From the NCBI GenBank assembly GCA_021730845.1, contig JAKFYL010000093.1, positions 1-35,233 on the forward strand: a DNA stretch of 35,233 bases, in the 5' to 3' direction. Below the pieces are notes generated by a model, which was not told where the DNA came from, made no database searches, and saw nothing but the letters and a program-made list of their open reading frames with translations. Positions 27,501 through 33,732 of this stretch are shown piece after piece. Made by a program: the position numbers and the translations under genes. The DNA is from Planctomycetota bacterium (GTDB lineage Bacteria > Planctomycetota > UBA1135 > GCA-002686595). Every line of letters begins with the position of its first letter. Position 1 is the stretch's first letter.

Positions 27501-27887
27501 CCTCAGGGGCCCGGCATAGGGAATATGAAGAGTTTCGATTGCGATCCAAGTGATGGAATCTCAGCGGGAAACATAGCAGAGACATGCTCGGATTTGTTGG
27601 CAAATGATGCATCTTTCGGTAATGGCATAAACGTAATCGATAATGCGCAGTGTTGCAAGGGAAACAATGACACCAATAAGAAAAAGTTCAGTACTGATGA
27701 TTTTATGGAGTTTTGCACTGGAGAGGTGAACGGCTCGCCCTCGTCCTATAGCTATGACCCGCAAACAAAGAGCGGAAAGCTCGGCCCTTTCGATCCTAAA
27801 AAGTTTTGTACAGGCTCGCCGTGCAAAGAAGTAAAAAAGAAAAAGAAGAAGAAGCCCGTGGGGGACCCACCCAAACAGTTGTTCTAG
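21582..27887 (+). CDS. Giant secreted RHS/YD-repeat protein with dockerin-like insertion
   Basis: A 2101-residue RHS protein. RHS proteins build a hollow beta-shell that encloses a C-terminal domain, often a toxin. The signal peptide is MVRTCRARAAHRCSAATVFVFSLICS. YD-type repeats run through most of the length (for example YTYNADSTPHLTQVKA and TTYDEQGRSATETSPDGRVT). Near the end the shell motif YSPYGVPFGLPAG is followed by a dockerin-like module (about 1827-1880). The first Ca-binding loop is intact (DCDSDGDCDQAD); the second (GDVNLGGNMDGAD) lacks one acidic ligand. The RHS core GRWTSRDP (1921-1928) ends at PTGL (1951-1954). The final 147 residues (1955-2101) are cysteine-rich, carry a poly-lysine run and match no family I know. 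From about 27,150 on the DNA is visibly AT-richer. Secretion is supported; toxin function is inference. Confidence 0.9.
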   Translation: MVRTCRARAAHRCSAATVFVFSLICSNSAQATQSQLLETHADSLTTYRAARTLTQDVRPRPEQRGLNLDGSVRKGSSLSMSLAANPFEQAFSGQTELSEIRLDTGTWSPTMIDLALPAPGFRWIVGRSYNARQDDSGAFDGEGPQGRNWVQLSQPEIVLYDHPSDNTKDVLYLVYGADRYAEYARAGASSNQYKGKNGAAGCFDYQAGTPDLWVLTDQNGITFTFFGFDTASGQADGQLWKIEDPAGNKAYVGDPTTAATAVTSGYDAGARMIKAVDSAGRRYTYTYNADSTPHLTQVKAKTKTGGSWEGTPTGVAEVGKVDYTYYGSESNGDPGDLKTAKVTLPLSDSGVNEVRVQYFRYWEGTYNSSTNPGYPHQIKLFLDHEGARKFDYLDSTFDDDFLTETTDNLKPYGAAYFEYDSSRRVAKTWTSGQCGCSGAATGTNEYRYETNISYSDNSGYDTTWARRTSVKRPDNSWITQYFDETGQGLHHLTTDADPANTSPAPGTWAQKVTRDSGGRVTEVSSPANVTAYTHSTGSLSASTSAGLVHEYTRASSGDMTGFVTAQKYKTGTSGSAYFLENATWTSITKAITDVTVVRPLVSAGRSFATASTTETGYDETSYSYASYSGASPSQPLAVETVTTTYPAVSTAKNGSGTAVVVSDHFRKDGLQDFHAETDDSDRIVTYSAYTNGLETTNTPDANTTSLSPPTGFSHLGTPLNNSTSTTYDEQGRSATETSPDGRVTKEYWTTLADRRLVLLSYPKYVSGSGTYYGPASYTVLNHAGNAEVSGVIAFSGGSTTTGQTSHINEADADPITAVDTGTLAQMRTSVYDSSGTQINEKRDYFVIPSSGAGTDGTHYDPTKYGYDDMGRRRRVKEAHGTIARTVFDALGRTTARWIGTNDSSFAGGEAGTDNMVKVEELAYDGGSAGGNSNVTSRTAFVQDNTTDQRQTTYTHDVRGNVLLETNPQSPHVFSKFDNLGRDVASATFSSTANIVVGTDDPTTETSNRVGLTQNSYDERGRVWKTQRHKIDVADGSDDDNLQSLTWFDRLGRTVKVDGESELSKWSYDREGRQTHHFVLAAENDTTYAEALAKSDDQVLLEDQMVYDVDGEVLVSAQISRFHSDISTGATSGPLDTDADGDRLLFTASNIKGRIQITASWYDSLGRIQDQVRYGTNGGANLDRDGLSVPARSDTALRTTYVYNDDGTLKEVSDPKELETRYEYDALGRKTKTIANYVDGTPGGGTNGDEDQTVSHAFTDGLQVSMTADLPSGETDQVTTYTFGTVKGTSAGESKVASGHLLQKVTYPDSANSDDVVKYAYNAQGQRIWQKDQAGNIIETVFDTAGREAHRRVSTLDADFDGAVRRISTTYNSRGQRELVTQYDNATVGSGTVVDEVKFTNDGWGNLTSFEQDRNSAVGASGSVDDYEVGLAWDKQTTGRNTLRRTSQTLTGGRTFDFSYRSVGGRFDADVSRVTQITSSGTALVTYDYNGTGQVVGTYLEEPDMMSKQYTATAGDYADIDRFDRVTTCKWTKNLATDRDLFKVEVGWDRGSNVTYQDDFVHAGFDVNYTNDNLNRLIRSEEGTRSGGSITSRTRDQQWTLNQAGNWELDKVDLNGDGDFVDTDELNDKRTHNAVNELNARDTDDNGTDNFTLVYDEPGNLTDDGEDYEYEWDAFYRLRRINTRGQQSVLIAEFKYNGLNHRISVHEDTNDSGGVTSADKWFHNAYDDRWREAGVYRESDTAPKEQYLNHAAGLDGAGASSYIDLVVLRERDANTAWTDASDGTLEERLYYLQNWRADVVGLVGADAAQKEAVRYSPYGVPFGLPAGDCDSDGDCDQADADQLQAWIDASAYDVRGDVNLGGNMDGADKSTVQGTLSGVIEGRSVLTGRSNNNRIGIAGRCVATFDTNLTTIRDRLAKCMLGRWTSRDPETYIDSVCLYSYCGSAPISKVDPTGLSTITLTTDCKRPWHFMEPQPQGPGIGNMKSFDCDPSDGISAGNIAETCSDLLANDASFGNGINVIDNAQCCKGNNDTNKKKFSTDDFMEFCTGEVNGSPSSYSYDPQTKSGKLGPFDPKKFCTGSPCKEVKKKKKKKPVGDPPKQLF

Positions 27888-27942
27888 CGCGAAGTGTCCC
27901 AATGGTTACAACGACAGACTACAGTCCGTTGAGAACCTAAGA

Positions 27943-29226
27943 ATGTCAGTAAATGGTATGTTACAGCCAAGCGATCAATTCCAGCTTAGGGTGCCCGCGC
28001 TCCCGCAGAGTCCTCTGCACCGCTCTTGTGTAGTGGTGCCCATCAACAGATGGTTCGCCGAAGCAGGGAGACTGACTTGTGCCGGTCTTGTTTCCTGTGG
28101 CGTCTTTTCAGCTGCATGCCAGCCAATGACAAGTCATTTAATGGGCTCATCCGGTGCTCAAGTGCAGCTACCGCCGGAGATCTGGCGTAGTAAGTCCGCA
28201 CAGGAACATGCCAGCGCAGAACAAAGCCATCAACCAGAGCCGCGTCACAAGGTTGGAGCGGATTCCCTGTTAGCGTTGAGAGTAGTCGGTGCCATCGACA
28301 ATCCGGGCCACCCAGAGGCGTCGTTTTCTGTTCACCTGTTTGGCCTGCAGACTCTGTACGATATTGGTGCCAAGCCTGGAGAAACGTGGAGTGCGGTACG
28401 CGTGCCCGTGCAATTGGCCACATGGGAGAATCAACACTCAGGTGATCGATTCGACTGCGGTTTGAGTGAGTTCACGGTTTCCAACTACAGGGTGCTCGGG
28501 CTCCTAGCTGTCGACGATCGGGGAAACATATGTTCAGCGGATATCGCTGGCGTAGGCGGCCTTGATACGAAGACTTCAACGGAGGTCCCTCTCCGGGACT
28601 TCGGTGTGGCAAGTCTCACCCCAGCAACTGGACAAGTAGAAGTCACAATCAGGGACAGTAACGGCCTGCCGATCGTTGGCGCCACAGTGTTCTGCATTCC
28701 TAGTGAGGATGGCTGGTGGTGGCTTGATGATCTAGCTTATCCGAACGTTTTGCTTAGTGCGGCCTTCGCGGAGCGGATTGGATTCAGAGTATGTAAGATC
28801 ACCAATCCGACTGGCGTGGCGCTGTTTGATTCGCTGCCTCGAAATGGTGAGGGTGTGACTCAGTACAAGATCTTCGGTTTTCACGACGAGTGCCTGATTG
28901 GACAGGAACTAGTGGAAGCGCGAGGTGGGAACACTGGCAAGTGCTCACTGGAATGTGTCCGACTCACGGAATTGGAAGTAGTGGGATCATTGTCGGACGT
29001 GGACGGTAGACCAATCGTCGGCGGGAGTGTTTGGTTTGCCAACGGACCGTTCACGGTAACCAGGTCTGATGGCAGCTGGCGTCTGCCTCCTCGGATCGCA
29101 GGCCCTGGTCCGTGGAAGGTCTGCGCTTATAGTGATGGATATGAGGAATTCGAAGAGGAAATTGGCTGGAAGACTCTCTTGGAAGAAGCGCCGCATATGA
29201 GAATTGTGTTGGTAAGGCGGCAGTGA
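27943..29226 (+). CDS. Carboxypeptidase-regulatory-like protein, possible lipoprotein
   Basis: A 427-residue protein with two Ig-like carboxypeptidase regulatory units: VEVTIRDSNGLPIVGATVFCIP, about residues 228-310, and LEVVGSLSDVDGRPIVGGSVWF, about 344-420, the latter ending in GPWKVCAYSDGYEEFEEEI. Such domains are adhesive or structural modules of surface proteins. A hydrophobic stretch ending GVFSAAC near residue 60 looks like a lipobox, so the real start may be a GTG at 28033 or 28036 rather than ATG 27943. It begins 55 bases after the RHS gene and shares its AT-richer tail composition, which suggests the two arrived or evolve together. An immunity role is possible but has no sequence support. 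Confidence 0.7.
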   Translation: MSVNGMLQPSDQFQLRVPALPQSPLHRSCVVVPINRWFAEAGRLTCAGLVSCGVFSAACQPMTSHLMGSSGAQVQLPPEIWRSKSAQEHASAEQSHQPEPRHKVGADSLLALRVVGAIDNPGHPEASFSVHLFGLQTLYDIGAKPGETWSAVRVPVQLATWENQHSGDRFDCGLSEFTVSNYRVLGLLAVDDRGNICSADIAGVGGLDTKTSTEVPLRDFGVASLTPATGQVEVTIRDSNGLPIVGATVFCIPSEDGWWWLDDLAYPNVLLSAAFAERIGFRVCKITNPTGVALFDSLPRNGEGVTQYKIFGFHDECLIGQELVEARGGNTGKCSLECVRLTELEVVGSLSDVDGRPIVGGSVWFANGPFTVTRSDGSWRLPPRIAGPGPWKVCAYSDGYEEFEEEIGWKTLLEEAPHMRIVLVRRQ

Positions 29227-29522
29227 CTGTGTTGATGGCGTTGGCTAGCCCGTTGAAAAAGTACCCTGCTACGGCATCGCACTCTTCAGCGTGGCGTCGT
29301 CACGCTTGTCGGGCCGTGCTCAGCGGCCAGGAAGGCCGCTTCCGTCGCCCCTCCGACGCGTTCCTAGCCACGACAAAGAGCGCTTTGCCTCGCGACGGGG
29401 TAGTGTCCAGAGTTTTACGCACATTCTGTGTACAGTTGCTTGACGCACGCCTGGACGTAGGGTGCAAGTCCGGCCGCCCTATGTCGGCGAAGCGCGCGCC
29501 GGAGTGATGTAGCGCTCGCGGT
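29227..29522. other. Non-coding stretch with probable IS end debris
   Basis: About 300 bases without a convincing gene. CCCGTTGAAAAAGT (29249-29262) resembles the outer end of IS1182/IS5-type elements. TGTCCAGAGTTTTACGCAC (29404-29422) looks like another element end. GTAGGGTGCAAGTCC (from 29457) starts 66 bases beyond the minus-strand IS66 fragment and could be its terminal repeat. All three are recognised by eye only. A 94-codon frame from 29223 is not supported. Confidence 0.35.
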
Positions 29523-29727
29523 CTACTTGCGCGCGGCGGCCCAGGCCCAGGGCGTCAAGCTCGCGATGTCGGACGCCTTGGTGGTCGAGAGCCGACCGAG
29601 CACGTCCTCAATATAGGCCTGGGGATCGACGCCGGCCTGTTTGCACGACAGCACCAACGAGTAGAGGCGGCACGCGACCTCGCCGCCCTTTTTGCTGCCC
29701 AGGAGCTGCCAGTTGTTGCGGTTATGC
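29523..29727 (-). pseudogene. IS66 transposase C-terminal fragment (minus strand)
   Basis: Translation on the minus strand gives about 67 residues ending at TAG 29523. They match the IS66 transposase C-terminus: NRNNWQLLGSKKGGE, then CRLYSLVLSCKQAGVDPQAY and IEDVLGRLS, closing with LTPWAWAAARK. The rest of the roughly 500-residue transposase is absent. The fragment begins only a few residues before the NW motif. It is clearly non-functional. Confidence 0.8.
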
Positions 29728-29730
29728 TGA

Positions 29731-29955
29731 ACTCCGCGTAATCGAAAGAATTGGCTGTTCGCCGGGAGCGAGCGGGGCGGTAAGGCAGCGGCGATCGCCT
29801 ACAGTCTGATTCAGAGCTGCAAGCTGACTGGCGTCGATCCGCTGGTCTACCTGCGCGATGTGCTCATCCGCGTCGCCACGCACCCGGCGTCACGCGTGGA
29901 CGAGCTCAGGCCGGCCAACTGGAAGCGCATCTTCGCACACCAGGCCGCCAACTAA
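29731..29955 (+). pseudogene. IS66 transposase C-terminal fragment (plus strand)
   Basis: The plus-strand frame from 29731 to TAA 29955 encodes RNRKNWLFAGSERGGKAA, then IAYSLIQSCKLTGVDPLVYL and RDVLIRVATHP, ending VDELRPANWKRIF plus a short tail. This is a textbook IS66 TnpC C-terminus of 74 residues. A stop codon at 29728-29730 precedes it, so the N-terminal 85% is missing. It differs clearly from the minus-strand fragment, so the two derive from different IS66 elements. Confidence 0.85.
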
Positions 29956-30034
29956 GCGACCGACGGCCCTCGCCACTTGCACCTGGAGGCTGCCCACCAC
30001 ATTGGGCCATGGCCAGCGGCTCTCGTGATTCGCC

Positions 30035-30048
30035 GGCGGACGCCATAC
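30035..30048. repeat. Probable IS66 terminal inverted repeat
   Basis: Read outward-in on the minus strand this is GTATGGCGTCCGCC, resembling the GTAAGCGTCCGC-type ends of IS66 elements. It lies 93 bases after the plus-strand IS66 stop, the expected place for the right end. Recognisable IstA sequence begins immediately after it. Confidence 0.4.
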
Positions 30049-30719
30049 CGATGATCGAAGGCGCAGGCGCGTGGGGCACGGTGCATCCGACGTACGCGGC
30101 GTACGCACGCTCGTTCGGACTCCATGTCGATGCCTGCGCGCCGCGCCAGCCGCAGCAAAAGGGCAAGACCGAGGCAAAGGTGCATCTGTGCCGCGGCCTG
30201 TTCGAGTCACTGGGCCGTCGTTTCGACGGCATCGAAGAGCTGCAAGGACGTACGGACGAGCGCATCGATGGCTGGAGCGAGCGGGCGATCTGCCCTGCGA
30301 CGGGAAAATCCGTGCGCGAGAGCTGGCAAGAAGAAATCCCCTACCTGAGGCCACTGCCGATGCTACCCGAGCCGTTTGACGTGACCGTGATTCGCCCCGT
30401 GCAGCGCGATTGCCTGGTCAACTTCGAACAGCACCAGTACACCGTGCCCTTCGAACACGTCGGCCTCCATGACGAGGTGCGTGGCTGCGCCGGAAAAGTG
30501 CAGATCGTCGCCGACCACAAGGTCGTGCGTGAGTATCCGCGGCACAGCGAGCAGCGACTCTTGATCGATCCGGCCTGCTACGAGGGCACGTCGACCGATC
30601 GCGTGCACGCGCCGCCGCCCCTGGGACGCATGGGCAGGCGACTGCAGGAGATCTACTCGATGCCGGTCCAGACCCGTCCGCTGGACCTGTACGCCGCGCT
30701 GGCGGAGGTGGCACGATGA
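30049..30719 (+). pseudogene. istA: IS21-type transposase IstA, C-terminal fragment
   Basis: About 220 residues of the C-terminal half of IstA, the DDE transposase of IS21. The match begins near EGAGAWGTVHPTYAAYARSFG and includes CAPRQPQQKGKTEAKV, whose glutamate is the last residue of the DDE triad. The two aspartates and the N-terminal helix-turn-helix are missing. The C-terminal beta domain is intact (CLVNFEQHQYTVPFEHVG, later PLDLYAALAEVAR). The stop overlaps the istB start (ATGA), the normal IS21 arrangement. The open frame reaches back to 30009, but that part belongs to the IS66 end. Non-functional. Confidence 0.85.
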
Positions 30720-31282
30720 GCAAGGCTGGCGACACCAAGCTCGAACTCGACAAGACACGCGACGCGACGCTCTCGCTGGGCCTCGAGCACGGCGCCGCGG
30801 CACTGTCGGACATGATTTCGAGCGCAGTCAAGGGCGAGATCGCTCCGCATCGATTTCTCGACGAGCTGCTCGCCGTCGAGATCAGTCACCGTGAAGAGCG
30901 GCGAGTGAAGACCTCGCTGCGCCTGTCGGCGTTGCCGATCGGCCAGACGCTTTCAGACTTCGACTGGAGTTTTAAGCCCGACATCGATCAGCGAAGGATA
31001 GAGACCCTGTCCACCTCCCCGAAATGCCTGTCACCTCTGACGGCGAAATGGGTGGAGAAACCGCCGCCTTCCCAATCCCCCTACAGGAGCGAGAGGAAGG
31101 TGAGCGATGGCAAGGAGAAGGGCACGTGTTTGCGTCTGCCCGTCCCAAAGTATGAACGTGTTGTTCAGGATATGTGCCTTGATCTCGTGATATCCGGAGC
31201 CCGTGTTGGCATTTCCTGGCGGAATGAACACAGGCGTCGTTTGAATGCCGACCGAAGGTCCCTGGACTCTGGGAAGACCTGA
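30716..31282 (+). pseudogene. istB: IS21 helper ATPase IstB, N-terminal fragment
   Basis: The first 100 residues are the IstB N-terminus, including HRFLDELLAVEISHREERRV and ALPIGQTLSDFDWSFKPD, DQRRIETLST. IstB should then continue to a Walker A motif (GxxGxGKT), but homology stops at about 31015. The frame then runs into unrelated sequence (SPKCLSPLTAKW onward) until 31282. The ATPase core is therefore absent. An internal deletion joining this point to the element's right end is the simplest explanation. Confidence 0.8.
31007..31050. repeat. Probable IS21 right-end repeats
   Basis: Two related units follow the truncated istB: CTGTCCACCTCCCCGAAATG (31007-31026), and a second from CTGTCACC at 31028 to GAAATG at 31050. 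IS21-family ends are built from such repeated CTGTCCA...GAAAT blocks, which the transposase binds. Called by eye. Confidence 0.4.
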
Positions 31283-32073
31283 CCCGGGGATGTCGGGGTC
31301 GATGCAGTGCCGCATGTCGAAGAGGCAGTTGCTCACGCGGCCGGACAGCGGAGCTGGTGTCTGGTTGGCGTAGGAAAGGACCTAAATATCACCGCCTTGC
31401 AGTGTGAATCCGTCGAACACTTCCGCGGTGTCGCCCTCTCACACCCAGGGCAGGTCGATGAACTGACCGGACGTTGGATGGTCCCATTGCGTGAACTGAT
31501 GCGCGAAGGCGTAGGAAACCAATACTTCCGCGCCAGGATGATAGAAATTGTAGAGCGGGTCGGGCGGAGTTCCTGGCCAGGGAGCGCAAGGGCGGAAGGC
31601 CTGGTCACCACCACCACTGCCGTTCCCGCGCAATTCGCACCGGCGGGCACCGACTCCCTGCACATGAACTCGGTCGCGCATGATGATCGGCAAGTTGTCG
31701 CCGCTGCCATACTGTTGGCCTCCAGCGCCGATATGAGATCCGTACAAACCGGGCATCGCATAGACGATGCCTTGGCCCCAACCGTCCGGATCGGTTGTCT
31801 GCCAGGTTGCTACACCAGCGTCGAACAGGCGATTGTGAACCTCATCGATGGCCTTCTGAAGTTTCTTGAAGGGCTTGGTCGGATCGTCTACCACGCCTGT
31901 AAGGTCATCGCCTTGCATCGGGTAAACCCACGCTTTGAAGACCTTTTCGCAGGACGACTGTGGTAGGAAAGTGCTTGAAAGGGGTGCCGCGGCCGCGGCC
32001 GCGATCAAGCTAGAGAGAGAGAATTCGGGCCGCGAATGTTCGCTGGATTGAGCCTGGGCTGGGCGAAGTGCAT
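31031..32073 (-). pseudogene. Decayed secreted DUF1565/beta-helix-type protein
   Basis: The intact gene would start at ATG 32073 (MHFAQPRLNP), preceded by AAGGAG at 32079-32084. Reading meets a stop after SLSLA unless the frame shifts at the (AG)5 run 32012-32021. The shift restores a signal peptide (LIAAAAAAPLSS) and a mature domain (FKAWVYPMQGDDLTGVV, DDPTKPFKKLQKAIDEV, then GIVYAMPGLYGSHIGAGG and IIMRDRVHVQGVGARRCEL). This is the DUF1565 pattern of parallel beta-helix proteins. In the same frame a TGA (31439-31441) and a TAG (31382-31384) interrupt it, 18 codons apart, with good coding sequence on either side (EGDTAEVFDGFTLQGGDI between them). The C-terminal part is cut by the IS21 remnant near 31,050. 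Confidence 0.75.
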
Positions 32074-32417
32074 CGATTCTCCTTCTGGGAAAGGCTGCCG
32101 GCGAAGAACGATCAGAAATGCGGGCTTCCCACTCCGGCGACGGGAAAACGCGCGGCCTCTCCCTCCAGCGCTAGCCGAACCCACCAGGGTGGCAAGGGGG
32201 AAGAACTGAAAGTCCGGCACCGCGCAGGCACGAGCCAGGTCCAAAGGTCTGACGGGCATTGGAACGGGGCTTGGGCCCGTTGATTGGCGCTTCCCGCCCT
32301 TCCGGAACGGCCCGGCGGGTGCAAAACCCGTTCCAGTCCACCCAATGGCACTGCAGCGAGGGTGAGGCCCCCGGCGTGGTCCCGTTTACTCTGTGGACCC
32401 CCAGGTTCCTCTTACCA
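32074..32417. other. Spacer upstream of the amidohydrolase pair
   Basis: About 340 bases without a supported gene. It holds the ribosome-binding site of the decayed beta-helix gene at its left edge and the nested inverted repeat listed separately. Frames crossing it on the minus strand (for example 32112-32351) have no family features. Confidence 0.5.
32260..32335. repeat. Nested inverted repeat, possible leader structure
   Basis: Outer arms TGGAACGGG (32260-32268) and CCCGTTCCA (32327-32335) are perfectly complementary. Inside lies a second stem, CCCGCC (32293-32298) with GGCGGG (32314-32319), whose loop carries another GGAACGG copy. The structure ends 82 bases before the amidohydrolase start, so it may lie in the transcript leader or serve as an operator. 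Confidence 0.5.
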
Positions 32418-33731
32418 ATGCCCACACCGATGCTTCTGACAGCTCTGTCTTTCCTGTGCGCTTCTCCCCTTTGGTCGCAGGAGCCTGCGGTTGCATTCGT
32501 CGGCGCGCGCGTGCTGCCCATCGGATCGGCTCCGATCGAGGACGGCGTGCTGGTCGCGCGTGGTGGCCGTATCGAGGCGATCGGTGCGCGCAGCAGCGTG
32601 ACCATCCCCTCAGGCGCCCAAGTGATCGACTGCACGGGCAAGACGCTCATGCCTGGCCTGGTCGACACCCACAGCCACGTCGGCGGCGGTTGGGGCGCCG
32701 ACGACAGCGGGCCCATTCAGCCCAGCGTGCGCATGCTCGACGCGGTGGACTGCCGCGATTCCGGTTTGCAGCGCGCGCAAGCCGGCGGGATCACGACGCT
32801 CAACGTCATGTCCGGCAGCGGACATTTGATGAGTGGGCAGACGATCTACTTGAAAAATCGCGACGCCGACACGATCGAGGGGCTCGCCTATCGGTTTCCA
32901 GACGGGTCGCCCATGGGCGGCATGAAGATGGCCAACGGCACCAACAGCCAGCAAGAGGCGCCGTTTCCCGGCACGCGCGGCAAGTCCGCTGCCCTGGTGC
33001 GCGAACAGTTCGTCGCGGCCCAAGAATACCGACGCAAGATCCAGGCGGCCGGCGCCGACCCAACCAAGCTGCCCGATCGCGATCTCGCGCTGGAGGGCTT
33101 GCTCGAGGTCCTGGACAAGAAGCGCATCGTCCACCACCACACGCATCGACACGACGACGTGCTCACCGTCTTGCGGCTGGCCAAGGAGTTCGACTTCCGC
33201 GTCGTGCTGCACCACGTCAGCGAAGCCTGGAAGGTCGCAGACGAGATCGTCGCCGCGCGCATTCCGTGCTCGCTGATCGTGATCGACACGCCCGGGGGCA
33301 AGCTCGAGGCCATGGATTTCGACGCGCGTTCGGCTGCGGATCTGGAGCGGCGCGGTGCAGCACAGCTCGTGGGCTTCCACACCGACGATTGGATCACCGA
33401 TTCGCGCCTTTTCCTGCGCAGTGCCGCGCTGGCCGTGCGCGCTGGGTGCTCGCGCGAAACGGCACTGGCTGGGCTTACGCGGAACGCCGCGGCCATGCTC
33501 GATCTGCAAACGCGCGTGGGAACGCTCGAAGTTGGCAAGGATGCGGACGTGATCGTGCTCTCCGGCGACCCGCTCTCGGTGTACACCAAGGTCGAACAAA
33601 CTTGGGTCGAAGGCGTGAAAGTGTTCGACGCGTCGGTGGCGGAGGATCGCAAGTATGCAACCGGCGGCTGGGGCGTCGGCCACCCGCGCGTCGAGAACAT
33701 GTGTTGCCTGGGTGACGGGGAGGTTCGCTGA
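32418..33731 (+). CDS. Secreted metal-dependent amidohydrolase (imidazolonepropionase-like)
   Basis: A 437-residue amidohydrolase-superfamily enzyme that would hydrolyse an amide or cyclic amide using one or two metals. The signal is MPTPMLLTALSFLCASPLWS. The N-terminal beta-sandwich (GARVLPIGSAPIEDGVLVARGGRI) leads into the metal site LVDTHSHVGG with H85 and H87. Further ligand candidates are H241 and H243 (HHHTHRHDD), H265 and H266 (VLHHVSE) and D323 or D324 (FHTDDW). The end returns to the sandwich (GTLEVGKDADVIVLSGDPL). The frame is open to 32259, but only the ATG at 32418 (or 32430) gives a signal peptide. The next gene is a paralog one base downstream. Substrate unknown. Confidence 0.88.
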   Translation: MPTPMLLTALSFLCASPLWSQEPAVAFVGARVLPIGSAPIEDGVLVARGGRIEAIGARSSVTIPSGAQVIDCTGKTLMPGLVDTHSHVGGGWGADDSGPIQPSVRMLDAVDCRDSGLQRAQAGGITTLNVMSGSGHLMSGQTIYLKNRDADTIEGLAYRFPDGSPMGGMKMANGTNSQQEAPFPGTRGKSAALVREQFVAAQEYRRKIQAAGADPTKLPDRDLALEGLLEVLDKKRIVHHHTHRHDDVLTVLRLAKEFDFRVVLHHVSEAWKVADEIVAARIPCSLIVIDTPGGKLEAMDFDARSAADLERRGAAQLVGFHTDDWITDSRLFLRSAALAVRAGCSRETALAGLTRNAAAMLDLQTRVGTLEVGKDADVIVLSGDPLSVYTKVEQTWVEGVKVFDASVAEDRKYATGGWGVGHPRVENMCCLGDGEVR

Positions 33732-33732
33732 C

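Larger units (their letters stand above)
29523..31050. mobile_element. Nested IS66/IS21 remnants
   Basis: A composite of two opposed IS66 tails, a probable IS66 right end inside an istA gene, the 3' half of istA, the 5' part of istB and probable IS21 terminal repeats. No complete transposase remains, so none of it should move by itself. Confidence 0.75.

Noticed and set aside
29457-29480. GTGCAAGTCC-like string suggesting a group II intron end
   Set aside because: No domain V hairpin and no reverse transcriptase nearby; a worn IS66 end explains the position better.
29223-29507. 94-codon frame starting at a GTG overlapping the previous stop
   Set aside because: Low-complexity basic translation crossing several apparent IS ends; no family features.
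31439-32008. Intact 189-residue gene starting MIAAAAAAPLSS
   Set aside because: It has no start signal of its own; the ribosome-binding site and N-terminus lie upstream in another frame and coding homology continues past its stop, so it is part of a pseudogene.
32393-33715. 440-codon plus-strand frame inside the first amidohydrolase
   Set aside because: Arginine-rich shadow frame of a GC-rich gene; the amidohydrolase frame has a signal peptide and all metal motifs.
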